64,000 nucleotides of DNA from NCBI GenBank assembly GCA_030373045.1, contig JAUCPW010000009.1, positions 1 to 64,000 of the forward strand, given 5' to 3'. Of this stretch, positions 33,902-42,026 are shown in pieces. The position numbers and the translations under genes are program-made. This DNA comes from Candidatus Fermentibacter sp. Lineage in GTDB: Bacteria > Fermentibacterota > Fermentibacteria > Fermentibacterales > Fermentibacteraceae. Every line of letters starts with the position of its first letter. Position 1 is the stretch's first letter. The notes beneath the pieces are model-generated. The model did not search any database, was not told the DNA's origin, and saw only the letters and a program-made list of their open reading frames with translations.

Positions 33902-35856
33902 GGAGGAGGGAGTTCCTCAGGCTCGCGGCCCTGGCGCCGGCAGCCGCCCTGGCATTCTCGTGCGCGCGGGGGTCCCGCACGGGCCGTGCCCGCAGGGTGA
34001 TCCTGATCGGGATCGACGGGATGGACCCCGGGCTCGCCAGATCGTACATGGATGCCGGACTGATGCCCAACTGCTCGAGGCTCGCGCGCATGGGCTCGTT
34101 CTCCCCCCTTCGCACCGAGTTCCCGCCCCAGAGCCCGGTTGCATGGTCGAGCTTCATCACGGGAACCGGTCCCGAGAGCCACGGGATATTCGACTTCATA
34201 CACCGCGACCCCGTGACTCTGGCGCCCTATCTCTCCACTTCGGCCGTCGAACCGGGCGGCCGGGACCTCAGACTCGGCTCACTCAGGCTTCCTCTCGAGG
34301 GGTCCGCCACCAGGCTCCTCAGGGCGGGCGACCCTTTCTGGAGGCACCTGCGCGACGACGGCATGCCGGTGACGCTGATGAAGCTCCCCGTCGACTTCCC
34401 CCCCGTGTCGGCGCACGGCGCGAGGATCCTGTGCGGGCTGGGGACCCCGGACGTCAGGGGCAGCCAGGGCAGCTTCACCTTCTTCACGGACAACCCCATG
34501 AGGATCAGCGACGATACGGCGGGAGGCCTGGTGATCGCCGTCAGGGCGGAGGACAGGCGATTCTCGTGCCCGCTCGACGGCCCCCCGGACGGCTTCAGGG
34601 ATGGTTCCCCCGCCTGCAGGACGTGGATCACCGTCACGGCCGACCCGGTCTCCGAAGGTGTGCTCGTCGAGACCGGCAGCGGCTCGGCGGTGCTCGGGAG
34701 GGGAGAATGGAGCGGCTGGGTGCCGGTGGAGTTCGGGATGCTCGGAGGGCTCTCGAAGGTGCGGGCCATCGCCAGGTTCCATCTGCGGTCCGTCTCTCCG
34801 CACCTCGAGCTCTATGTGAGTCCTCTCAACATGGACCCGGCGCATCCCTCCCTGCCCATTTGCTCGCCCCGAGGGTACGCGCCCGATCTGGCCTTCTCCC
34901 TCGGCCCGTTCCACACCAAGGGATTCCCCGAGGACACGAAGGCCCTCTCGCGGGGAGTGCTCGACGACGTCTCCTATCTGGGCCAGGCCTTCGACCTCTA
35001 CGACGAGCAGCTGTCCCTGATGAGGGAGGGCCTGGGCGGGTTCGACGAGGGGCTCTTCTTCTTCTACTTCAGCACCCTCGACCTCAACGTCCACATGTTC
35101 TACCGGGACATCGACGGCCTCAGCCCGACGCACTCCACGGTGATGGACGGGGCGAGGGGGATCGTACCGAGGCTCTACTCGATGATGGACGGCGCGGTGG
35201 GCGAGGCGATGGAGGCGATGGACGGCGACACCATGCTGCTCGTCTTCTCCGATCACGGATTCTCGCCGTTCCGCAGGGGTTTCAACCTCAACTCCTGGCT
35301 GGCCGCGGAGGGATACGCGAGGCTCTTCGATCCGGTGGCGGCCCGCGGCGAGATGTTCGCCGGGACCGACTGGAGCTCGACCTCGGCCTACGGGCTCGGC
35401 ATCAACAGCCTCTACCTGAACCTCCGCGGGAGGGAGGAAGGAGGGTCGGTCGACCCGACCCAGGCATCGGTCCTCCTCGACAGGATCGCCTCCGGGCTGC
35501 TATCCGCGGTCGATCCCGCGACCGGGCTCCACCCCGTGAGCAGCGTCAGGATCCTCGGCGGGGGCAGGGTCGCAGGGCTGCCCCCCCACGCCCCGGACAT
35601 GCTGGTCGGCTACGCATCCGGCTACAGGTCCTCCTGGGACACCTCCCTGGGAGGCTATTCCGAGGAAGTCATATCCGACAACACCGACCCATGGAGCGGC
35701 GACCACTGCATGGATCCCGATGCCGTGCCCGGCGTCCTCCTCTCCAGCATGCCGCTTCCGGGGGCATCACCGGCGCTTCGGGACATGGGCAGGACGGCCT
35801 GCTCGTTCCTCGGGTCGACCACCCTCCCGCCGGGAAGGGACCTCGGGGATGGATAG
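33898..35856 (+). CDS. Tat-exported lipoprotein of the alkaline-phosphatase fold (type I phosphodiesterase)
   Basis: A 652-residue paralogue of the previous protein, coupled by ATGA. The N-terminus MRRREFLRLAALAPAAALA has a twin-arginine motif (RRxFL) and then a lipobox-like AFSC, so it is probably folded before export and lipidated. Catalytic-site motifs are IGIDGMDP, SPVAWSSFITG (Ser in the nucleophile position, versus Thr in its neighbour), ESHGIFDF, STLDLNVH, FSDHGFSPF and SGDHCMD. The shared motifs and the different nucleophile suggest duplication and specialisation. Substrate unknown. Confidence 0.85.
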   Translation: MRRREFLRLAALAPAAALAFSCARGSRTGRARRVILIGIDGMDPGLARSYMDAGLMPNCSRLARMGSFSPLRTEFPPQSPVAWSSFITGTGPESHGIFDFIHRDPVTLAPYLSTSAVEPGGRDLRLGSLRLPLEGSATRLLRAGDPFWRHLRDDGMPVTLMKLPVDFPPVSAHGARILCGLGTPDVRGSQGSFTFFTDNPMRISDDTAGGLVIAVRAEDRRFSCPLDGPPDGFRDGSPACRTWITVTADPVSEGVLVETGSGSAVLGRGEWSGWVPVEFGMLGGLSKVRAIARFHLRSVSPHLELYVSPLNMDPAHPSLPICSPRGYAPDLAFSLGPFHTKGFPEDTKALSRGVLDDVSYLGQAFDLYDEQLSLMREGLGGFDEGLFFFYFSTLDLNVHMFYRDIDGLSPTHSTVMDGARGIVPRLYSMMDGAVGEAMEAMDGDTMLLVFSDHGFSPFRRGFNLNSWLAAEGYARLFDPVAARGEMFAGTDWSSTSAYGLGINSLYLNLRGREEGGSVDPTQASVLLDRIASGLLSAVDPATGLHPVSSVRILGGGRVAGLPPHAPDMLVGYASGYRSSWDTSLGGYSEEVISDNTDPWSGDHCMDPDAVPGVLLSSMPLPGASPALRDMGRTACSFLGSTTLPPGRDLGDG

Positions 35857-36664
35857 CCTCGTCCCCGCCGCATCCCGCATCATCGCAGCGATCCTCGACC
35901 CCGTGGCCGGCATCGCGGGGAACGCCGGACCGCTGGCGGGAATGGCGCTTCTTTCCGCTCCTGCCGGCGTGCTGATGGCCGAGGCCTTCCGCCTGGCCTC
36001 GCCGCGCAACCTGGGCTCTCTCCTCAGATCGGCCCTCTCCAGGATGGCCGGCATGATGCTCCATGTCGAGGATCCCGTCACTGTCGTGAAGCTGGCCTTC
36101 TCGTCGCTCTGGAGGACCGTGGTCCTCCTCGCGGCGCTGGTTCCTCCGATCCTGCTCGCCTCCCTGCCGTTCTCCGCGGCCTATGGGCAGATCAGGGCCA
36201 GGTACGGCCTCGCCTTCCCGCGCGACAACGCTGTCGTGACGATCGATTCCGATTCCGCGGTCCAAGTCGCGGGAGAGGGGGTCGTCCCGCCCGTGGTCAG
36301 GGGCGTGTCCCCCGGGACCGCCTCCTTCAGGATCGCAGGCGTCGGCCGGGGAACTCTGATGGTGGACGGCGTCCCGATCGACACCGGTTCGGGAGAGCCC
36401 GGGATGCCGCTTGTCTCCCGCTTCACGACAGCCCGGACGCCATCCGCCCTGCTCGATCCCTCGATCCGGATCGTGGAGGGCTCCGCGAACCGCTTCGACG
36501 GCAGGATCTCCCTCGGGCAGGCCTCCTACGAGATGGCCGGCATCAGGGCCGGATGGCTGGCCTGGTTCGTCATCTTCTCGAGCGTGGCGGCCACGGCATG
36601 GTTCGCGCTGGTGTCGGCCCTGAAGAGTGCGCGGCGCTTCAGGCCATGTAGCCCAGCCCCTTGA
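35849..36664 (+). CDS. Membrane protein of the phosphodiesterase operon, unknown function
   Basis: A 271-residue protein starting 8 nt inside the previous gene. It has an N-terminal amphipathic or hydrophobic region (LAGMALLSAPAGVLMAEAF), a strong helix (VVLLAALVPPILLASLPFSAAYG), a periplasmic beta-rich domain (DNAVVTIDSDSAVQVAG) and a C-terminal helix (WLAWFVIFSSVAATAWFALV). The helical bundle with a beta insertion is not a family I recognise. Tight coupling suggests it assists or anchors the two phosphodiesterases. Its 3' end overlaps the convergent RHH-like gene by 26 nt. Confidence 0.72.
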   Translation: MDSLVPAASRIIAAILDPVAGIAGNAGPLAGMALLSAPAGVLMAEAFRLASPRNLGSLLRSALSRMAGMMLHVEDPVTVVKLAFSSLWRTVVLLAALVPPILLASLPFSAAYGQIRARYGLAFPRDNAVVTIDSDSAVQVAGEGVVPPVVRGVSPGTASFRIAGVGRGTLMVDGVPIDTGSGEPGMPLVSRFTTARTPSALLDPSIRIVEGSANRFDGRISLGQASYEMAGIRAGWLAWFVIFSSVAATAWFALVSALKSARRFRPCSPAP

Positions 36665-36836
36665 GCTTGCGCTTCAGGTCCTCCTCGGACTCGCCGGTGC
36701 CGGGGTCGAGCTTGTCGAGTTCGCGCGACAGGACATGGTGCGCCAGTTCCTCCGGTGAGGAGTAGCCCACCATGGCGGCGACCCTGGATAGCCTCTCGGC
36801 CATCTCGTCGTCGAGCTTCAGCTTGAGCGTCTTCAA
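36639..36836 (-). CDS. Small RHH-like protein
   Basis: A 65-residue protein. TTG 36836 stands 5 nt after GGGAGG; GTG 36842 is too close to that site to be the start. The pattern KTLKLKLDDEMAERLSRVAAMVGYSSPEELAHHVL resembles a ribbon-helix-helix DNA-binding fold (a beta strand, then two helices). The tail GLGYMA matches the L-x-x-LGY tails of two other proteins in the window. It could be a small regulator; no toxin or known partner is adjacent. Confidence 0.6.
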   Translation of the reverse strand: MKTLKLKLDDEMAERLSRVAAMVGYSSPEELAHHVLSRELDKLDPGTGESEEDLKRKLKGLGYMA

Positions 36837-36865
36837 CGGCACCTCCCGCGACGGGCGAACAAATC

Positions 36866-37243
36866 CTAGAGGTATCCGAGCCTGCGGAGCCTCTCCCTTA
36901 CTGCATCCTCCTCGGCACCGGCGCGGCCGGCGGGAGGGGGTATCATCCCGGCCAGCTCGAGCTTCCTGAGAAGGGCATCGAGCCGCTCTCCGTCGCCTAT
37001 CTCGGCAAGGTCGGTCGACACGACGCGGAAGCCCTCGGCGGACTCGAATCCGCCCAGGGAGGTGACCACGGTGACGCCGTGCCTCGCCAGAGCGGCGCAG
37101 GCCGACCGATCCCGCAGCCCGTTCCCGCTCTGCGGGTGGACGATCTCCACGCCGGCCCCGCGCGACGAGAGCTCGGCTCCGAGGGCATCGAGCCTGGATA
37201 CGTCGGAATCCCCGCCTGCAACGGATATGATCGTCCCGGTCAT
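36866..37243 (-). CDS. Compact APS-kinase-like protein lacking the Walker A motif
   Basis: A 125-residue protein from ATG 37243 (AAGGAG upstream, ATGA overlap with sat). The line GTIISVAGGDSDVSRL...LSSRGAGVEIV...ALARHGVTVVTS follows the order of adenylylsulfate kinase (G-x-x-x-W-x-T-G-x-x-x-x-GK-S/T, L-x-x-x-x-RG-x-x-V-E-V, LARHGVxVIVA). However, the P-loop GxxxxGK(S/T) is replaced by GGDSDVSR and the protein is 50-70 residues short. It ends in LRRLGYL. It is either an inactive APS-kinase relative that regulates ATP sulfurylase or an unrelated small fold; homology is my inference from pattern and context. Confidence 0.55.
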   Translation of the reverse strand: MTGTIISVAGGDSDVSRLDALGAELSSRGAGVEIVHPQSGNGLRDRSACAALARHGVTVVTSLGGFESAEGFRVVSTDLAEIGDGERLDALLRKLELAGMIPPPAGRAGAEEDAVRERLRRLGYL

Positions 37244-38400
37244 GCCCTGCTCCTTCCCGATGCCCATTCCACGAGGATCCGGGCTATCTCGGGCCTGGTG
37301 AACTCCGCCGGCGGGATCTCCCCCGCAGCCAGCATCTCCCTGACCCTGCGGCCCGAGAGCACCATATGCGCCTCGTCGGGATGCGGGCAGGTCTTGGTGG
37401 TGGCCATGCCGCCGCACGTCCGGCAGAAGAAGGAATGCTCGAAGCACAGGGGCGTGATGCCCAGCTCGCCGGGCTGGAAGCGGCCGAAGATGAGCTGCGC
37501 GTCGTAGGTGCCGTAGTAGCTGCCCACGCCGGCATGGTCCCTGCCGACGATGAAGTGGGTGCAGCCGTAGTTCTTCCTGACGAGGGCGTGGAAGATGGCC
37601 TCCCTCGGCCCGGCATACCTCATGGCCGCCGGGAACACGCTCATGACCGCCCTGCCCTTCGGGAAGTAGCCTGCGAGGAGCACCTCGTAGCATGCCATCC
37701 TGACATCGGCCGGGATGTCGTCGTCCTTGGTCGATCCTACGAGCGGATGGAGCAGGAGGCCGTCGGCTATCTCCAGTGCGCTCTTCTGGATGTACTCGTG
37801 GGCCCTGTGCACGGGGTTGCGGGTCTGGAAGGCCACTATCGACTCCCACCCCAGCTCGCGGAAGAGGACGCGCGTCTCTGCCGGATCGAGCCTGTACCTG
37901 TGGTAGGGCTCCGAAGCCCTTCCCCTGATGCTCGTGACACGGCCCCCCACATAGGTCCCCCCGAGCCCGAGGAGATAGGCAGCCCCGGGATGCGCGGGGT
38001 CGGCCGTGGTCAGTGTCCTCTCGGCCTCCAGCCGCAGATCCGCTCCGAATACGTCCTCCACCTCGATGACGCCCCTGACCGCACCCGAAGAGTCGCGAAG
38101 GCACATCCGGGCGCCGGCGGCGGGCGCGTTCATGCCATCCTTGAGGGACAGCGTGACCGGGAGGCTCCAGACGGGGCCCTGCGGGAGCCGCATCTCGTCG
38201 CGGACGAGTTCGTACTCCTCCCTCCGCATGAAGCCCTCGAGCGGGCTCATCGCGCCGGAACCGATCATCTCGAGATCGCAGGCCTCCCGTTCGTTAAGCG
38301 GGAATGAAGGAAGGGACGAGGCCTCCTCGAGGAGACCCGGGCTGTCGGAGAGCTCGGCCTGCCTCTGTACGAGGCGGCCACCATGGGGCTGCGAGGGCAT
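37240..38400 (-). CDS. sat: Sulfate adenylyltransferase (ATP sulfurylase)
   Basis: A 386-residue enzyme forming APS from ATP and sulfate, or the reverse. The nucleotide-binding motifs QTRNPVHRAHE (about residue 183) and VGRDHAGVG are intact, as are PLVGSTKDDDIP and a cysteine-rich zinc-like site (CFEHSFFCRTCGG). I choose ATG 38400 over ATG 38424 because AAGGAG stands 6 nt before it. The C-terminal APS-kinase domain seen in some homologues is absent; a small APS-kinase-like protein is encoded next. No APS reductase is in view, so assimilation versus energy metabolism cannot be decided. Confidence 0.92.
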   Translation of the reverse strand: MPSQPHGGRLVQRQAELSDSPGLLEEASSLPSFPLNEREACDLEMIGSGAMSPLEGFMRREEYELVRDEMRLPQGPVWSLPVTLSLKDGMNAPAAGARMCLRDSSGAVRGVIEVEDVFGADLRLEAERTLTTADPAHPGAAYLLGLGGTYVGGRVTSIRGRASEPYHRYRLDPAETRVLFRELGWESIVAFQTRNPVHRAHEYIQKSALEIADGLLLHPLVGSTKDDDIPADVRMACYEVLLAGYFPKGRAVMSVFPAAMRYAGPREAIFHALVRKNYGCTHFIVGRDHAGVGSYYGTYDAQLIFGRFQPGELGITPLCFEHSFFCRTCGGMATTKTCPHPDEAHMVLSGRRVREMLAAGEIPPAEFTRPEIARILVEWASGRSRA

Positions 38401-38457
38401 CCGGTACTCCTTCCGGTTCATCATGCGCGCCGGTCCGTGGCGGAGGCGGCGTTCCCG

Positions 38458-38486
38458 AAGATAGGGTTTCCGCGGCCCGCTGTCTT
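38458..38486 (-). promoter_or_regulatory. Likely promoter of sat
   Basis: AAGACA (38481-38486), 17-nt spacer, TATCTT (38458-38463). Each hexamer matches four of six consensus bases. Confidence 0.42.
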
Positions 38487-38531
38487 GATGATAATAACGC
38501 CCGTGCCGTCCCGTTTTCGGATTGGAGAGCG

Positions 38532-39404
38532 ATGGATCCTGTTCTCAGGGTGGAGGGACTCTCGAAGAAGTATCCGAGGCAGAGCGGTCTAGGCAGCTTC
38601 CAGGCCGTGTCCGACGTGTCGTTCGAACTGGAGCCCGGCGGCATACTCGGCTTCCTGGGCCCCAACGGTGCCGGCAAGACCACTACGATGAAGTGCATCC
38701 TCGGCCTGCTGGCGCCATCATCCGGCAGGATGGCGGTTTTCGGCCGGCCCCCGGCCTCCCCTGAAGCCCGGCGCAGGATGGGCTACATCCCCGAGAATCC
38801 CGACTACGAGGATTCCTTCACCCCCGAGGAGTATCTCTCGTTCTTCGCATCGATGAGGCATATCCCGTGGAGCCGCGGCGACTCGGCCCGCATGCTCGGC
38901 AGGGTCGGCCTCGAGAACTGGGGAAGGGCCAGGATACGCAAGCTCTCGAAGGGCATGAGGCAGAAGCTGAGCCTGGCACTGGCCCTCCAGGGCTCCCCCG
39001 AACTTCTGGTGATGGACGAGCCCACCGGAGGCTTCGATCCGCTGGCCCGGAAGGAATTCAGGGACATGCTCCTCGAGGAGAACTCGAGGGGCGCCGCATG
39101 CTTCCTCTCCTCACACATCCTCTCCGACATCGAGACGATATGCTCCCGGGCCCTGATACTCGCCGGCGGTCGGGTCGTCCGGGAGGGTTCGATGAGCGAG
39201 CTCCTCAGCTCGCAGAACAGGCACAGGATCTCGTACAGGAAGCCGGGAGCCGGGAACGCGGAGGAACTCGTCGAGCTCGCCGACCTCCAGGCTGCGATCG
39301 ACCGCATCAGGTCTTCGGGCGGAGAGATCGAGGCGGTCGGCCGTGAGATCCTGTCGCTCGAGGAGGTCTTCCTCAGGGCGACTTCGGGTGGCGAGGAGCG
39401 TTGA
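38532..39404 (+). CDS. ABC exporter ATP-binding protein
   Basis: A 290-residue protein starting at ATG 38532 behind GGAGAG. Walker A GPNGAGKTT (about residue 42), signature KLSKGMRQK, Walker B LLVMDEPTGGFDP and H-loop SSHILSD are present. The C-terminal extension (LSLEEVFLRATSG) is typical of NatA/NosF-like ATPases. The TTG start of the permease gene overlaps its TGA (TTGA). Confidence 0.92.
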   Translation: MDPVLRVEGLSKKYPRQSGLGSFQAVSDVSFELEPGGILGFLGPNGAGKTTTMKCILGLLAPSSGRMAVFGRPPASPEARRRMGYIPENPDYEDSFTPEEYLSFFASMRHIPWSRGDSARMLGRVGLENWGRARIRKLSKGMRQKLSLALALQGSPELLVMDEPTGGFDPLARKEFRDMLLEENSRGAACFLSSHILSDIETICSRALILAGGRVVREGSMSELLSSQNRHRISYRKPGAGNAEELVELADLQAAIDRIRSSGGEIEAVGREILSLEEVFLRATSGGEER

Positions 39405-40156
39405 GCACCATCCGGGCCTTCGCGCTGATGACCCTGAAGGGGCTCACCAGGCGCCGCACCTTCTGGGGCATTGCCCTGGTCACTCTCATCGCCCTGGCCG
39501 GGATCGGCTCTATCCCCTCGTACGACGTCACAGGCGAGGGCAGGTTCATGATAGACATGGGCCTCTTCGGCATCGAGATCGGCTCGCTCCTGCTGGCCAT
39601 AGGGCTGGCCTCCAACATGTTCCCGAGGGACAGGGAGTCCCGTACCGTGATGCCACTCCTGGCGGTACCGCTCTCGAGGACCCAGTACGTCCTCGGGAGA
39701 TTCGCGGGGGCGGCACTCGTCCAGACCGCCGCGATAATGGTGTGGTGCGCCTGCCTCGGCCTGATCCTCGCCGTGAACGGCTACTACGTCCCCGAAGCGA
39801 TGCTGCCGGCCTCGATCCTCCTCGTGGCGGAAGGCTGGTTCCTGCTGGCGGTGGTGCTCTTCTTCAGCTTCTGGACATCGCCTCCGCTCAATGCGCCGCT
39901 GACCCTGCTACTCTTCATCGTATGCCAGATGACCCCCGCCCAGTTCTCGGGGCTCCTGCCCGGGGCGGAGCGTGTCATGGAGGCCCTGAGGATGCTCCTG
40001 CCCCGCATGGACGTGTTCCACATCAAGGATCCCGTCGCACACAGGATACCTGTTCCGACCGCATACTTCCTGCTCGCCTCGGTGTACGGGCTCGCCTACA
40101 CGTCCTTCATGCTCTCCCTGGCGATCGCGGTGTTCCGGAGAAGGGACCTCAAGTGA
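39401..40156 (+). CDS. ABC-2 type exporter permease
   Basis: A 251-residue protein from TTG 39401. It has six predicted membrane helices (TFWGIALVTLIALAGIGSI, GLFGIEIGSLLLAIGLASNMF, AALVQTAAIMVWCACLGLILAV, ILLVAEGWFLLAVVLFFSFW, APLTLLLFIVCQM, YFLLASVYGLAYTSFMLSLAIAVF). RDRESRTVMPLLAVPLSRTQYVLG is the usual cytoplasmic loop of NosY/NatB-like permeases. It partners the ATPase upstream. The substrate is not evident, but a His-rich protein and a further secreted protein follow in the operon. Confidence 0.85.
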   Translation: MSTIRAFALMTLKGLTRRRTFWGIALVTLIALAGIGSIPSYDVTGEGRFMIDMGLFGIEIGSLLLAIGLASNMFPRDRESRTVMPLLAVPLSRTQYVLGRFAGAALVQTAAIMVWCACLGLILAVNGYYVPEAMLPASILLVAEGWFLLAVVLFFSFWTSPPLNAPLTLLLFIVCQMTPAQFSGLLPGAERVMEALRMLLPRMDVFHIKDPVAHRIPVPTAYFLLASVYGLAYTSFMLSLAIAVFRRRDLK

Positions 40157-40178
40157 GCCTCCGGAAGGAGAGCAGCGC

Positions 40179-40466
40179 GTGACCGCCGGGCTCCTCGCCC
40201 TGATGCTCGTGCTGGGGCAGTCCCCTCCCGACGGGCACGACCACGGTGCCGAGGACGCTCACGGAGATGCCGCGATCGACTCCGCCGGCTTCGGCGCGGA
40301 TCGCCACCTGCACCCGCCGGGCGAGGAGAACCACGGCACCGAGTGGTTCTTCAGCCAGCCCTGGGCCACGCCGGAGAGATGGCGCTTCATGGCCAGGGAT
40401 TCCGTCGTGCTGGCCTCCGCGGCCGCCGGCATCCTGATGCTTTCCGGGCTCAGGAGGCGGAAGTGA
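40179..40466 (+). CDS. Small His-rich single-pass membrane protein
   Basis: A 95-residue protein from GTG 40179 (AAGGAG, 8 nt away). It has an N-terminal hydrophobic signal (LLALMLVLGQ), a His/Asp/Glu-rich middle (GHDHGAEDAHGD, DRHLHPPGEENHG) and a C-terminal membrane helix (SVVLASAAAGILMLSGL) ending in RRRK. The histidine stretch could bind divalent metal in the periplasm. No family recognised. Its stop overlaps the next start (GTGA). Confidence 0.7.
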   Translation: MTAGLLALMLVLGQSPPDGHDHGAEDAHGDAAIDSAGFGADRHLHPPGEENHGTEWFFSQPWATPERWRFMARDSVVLASAAAGILMLSGLRRRK

Positions 40467-41119
40467 GGCGGCATGCGCCACTGACAGCCGCCATAGTCTC
40501 CCTGGCCCTGGCTGCCGCCGCGGTCCAGCCGCTCGACGGGATCAGGCGCTGGAGCCCGACGGACACGATGGGCCCGGCAGTGTCGGGCCTCGACCAGATC
40601 CGGCTCATCGCTGCAGAGGTGCTCTACCTGCAGATGGACGACTATCATCACATCATGATCTATCAGGGTTACGACTGGGCCGCGATAGCCGACTACCTCC
40701 CGCAGATATGGCTGATCGTCAGGCTCAAGCCCGACTTCTGGCAGGCCTACGAGGACGGAGCCTACCAGCTGGCGGTCAACCTCGGCATGCCCGAGGAGGG
40801 CATGAAGCTCCTCGGGCAGGGACTGGAGAACTGCCCCGGGAACAGGCAGCTCCTCTGGCAGGACGTGGTGATCAGATGGCGGCTGGAGATCGGCACGGTC
40901 CGCGAGAGGCTCGCGGCATGCGCCCGTTACGCCGGCTCCCTGCGGAGGGACGGCCTGCCAGACCCGAGCCCTGCCGAGATGAGGAACGTGTGTCTCATAG
41001 GCTCGTGGGTGTCCGGACACGGACCGGGGCATGTCGACAGCCTGGCGTCCCGGCACTACTCCCGAAGGGCGGAGATCCTCGAATCGATCCTCTCGGCCTC
41101 CAGGCTCACCTCATCCTGA
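40463..41119 (+). CDS. Exported or membrane-anchored TPR-like protein
   Basis: A 218-residue protein from GTG 40463, AGGAGG upstream. An N-terminal hydrophobic segment (LTAAIVSLALAAAAVQP) is followed by helical repeats (PDFWQAYEDGAYQLAVNLGMPEEGMKLL, CPGNRQLLWQDVVIRWRLEIG). The segment AAEVLYLQMDDYHHIM is distinctive. Function unknown; last gene of the second ABC exporter operon. It overlaps the convergent GNAT gene by 14 nt. Confidence 0.68.
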   Translation: MRRHAPLTAAIVSLALAAAAVQPLDGIRRWSPTDTMGPAVSGLDQIRLIAAEVLYLQMDDYHHIMIYQGYDWAAIADYLPQIWLIVRLKPDFWQAYEDGAYQLAVNLGMPEEGMKLLGQGLENCPGNRQLLWQDVVIRWRLEIGTVRERLAACARYAGSLRRDGLPDPSPAEMRNVCLIGSWVSGHGPGHVDSLASRHYSRRAEILESILSASRLTSS

Positions 41120-41960
41120 AGATCCAGGCATTGGGCTCCCTGGGCTCCTCCCAGTAGCTCCAGCCGTCGGACATCAGCAGGGATTCGGCAGCGGCGGCTC
41201 CACCCGGAAGCATGATCTCGACGGTATCGTCACCAGAGGCATGCGCGGCGCGGGCCGCGGCCCGTCCGGCCTCCACCGGGTCCTCCAGGGCGGAGGCGCA
41301 GAACGTGAAGACGTTCTCCCCGGGCCGGGACATGAACCTCAGTCCGGAGGCCTCCCGCACTTCGCACAGCCCGGCGATCGCCCCAGCCGTGTCCTCCGTC
41401 CTGAGAAGCGCCTTCCATCCCAGCGGGACCCGCGTCGTGTACGGCAGCAGGTCGCGTTCCTCGAGAGGGACGACGGCCGCGGGCGCAGCGCCCTCCTGCG
41501 GGATCGATGCCCGGTACAGGAATCGGAATGTCTCGACCCGCTCGAAGCCGCAGGATTCAGCGATGGCGATGCTCTCGGAATTGTGGTAGTAGGTCTCGAA
41601 CTCCACCCAGTCGACGGTGCCTCCGTCCCTCAGGGCCCGGGCCCTCCTGAAGCAGTCCTCGGAGAGAAGCCTCCCCAGACCCCTGCCCCTCATCGAGGGA
41701 TGGACGCGCAGCCCTTCGAGCCATGCCACCCGTCCGGGCATCACCGTGATCTTGTAGCATCCGAACAGCCTTCCGGCGATGATGCCGGAATACATGCCGC
41801 CCTCTGCGATCCACGAGGCCGCGACTGCCTCGAGGTAGTCGCCCCCGTCCCATGTGCCGCGGGAGATCTCGGCCAGCTCCGGGATGTCCCCCGGGACTGC
41901 CGCCCTTATCGAGGGCCGGGGCATGGCATCTTCCGTCAGTTCCGAGGTTCCGTCCGGCAT
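41106..41960 (-). CDS. GNAT-family N-acetyltransferase
   Basis: A 284-residue protein from ATG 41960. The acetyl-CoA binding motif is VHPSMRGRGLGRLL (about residue 84), followed by YYHNSESIAIAESCGFE, the usual helix-strand after motif A. The C-terminal half (about 120 residues) shows no recognisable motif and may be a second, degenerate GNAT lobe. Substrate unknown. It is divergent from the cyclic-nucleotide-binding gene. Confidence 0.78.
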   Translation of the reverse strand: MPDGTSELTEDAMPRPSIRAAVPGDIPELAEISRGTWDGGDYLEAVAASWIAEGGMYSGIIAGRLFGCYKITVMPGRVAWLEGLRVHPSMRGRGLGRLLSEDCFRRARALRDGGTVDWVEFETYYHNSESIAIAESCGFERVETFRFLYRASIPQEGAAPAAVVPLEERDLLPYTTRVPLGWKALLRTEDTAGAIAGLCEVREASGLRFMSRPGENVFTFCASALEDPVEAGRAAARAAHASGDDTVEIMLPGGAAAAESLLMSDGWSYWEEPREPNAWIFRMR

Positions 41961-42026
41961 CTTCTTTCCCCATAATCGGAATGTTTTGCGGAGACGGCCC
42001 ACCCGTGTCCTCCGGAGGGAAGGAAT

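Noticed and set aside
38490-38495. Plus-strand promoter for the second ABC operon (TTTCCG-N17-GATAAT)
   Set aside because: The -10 is good but the -35 matches only two or three bases, so the evidence was too weak to list.
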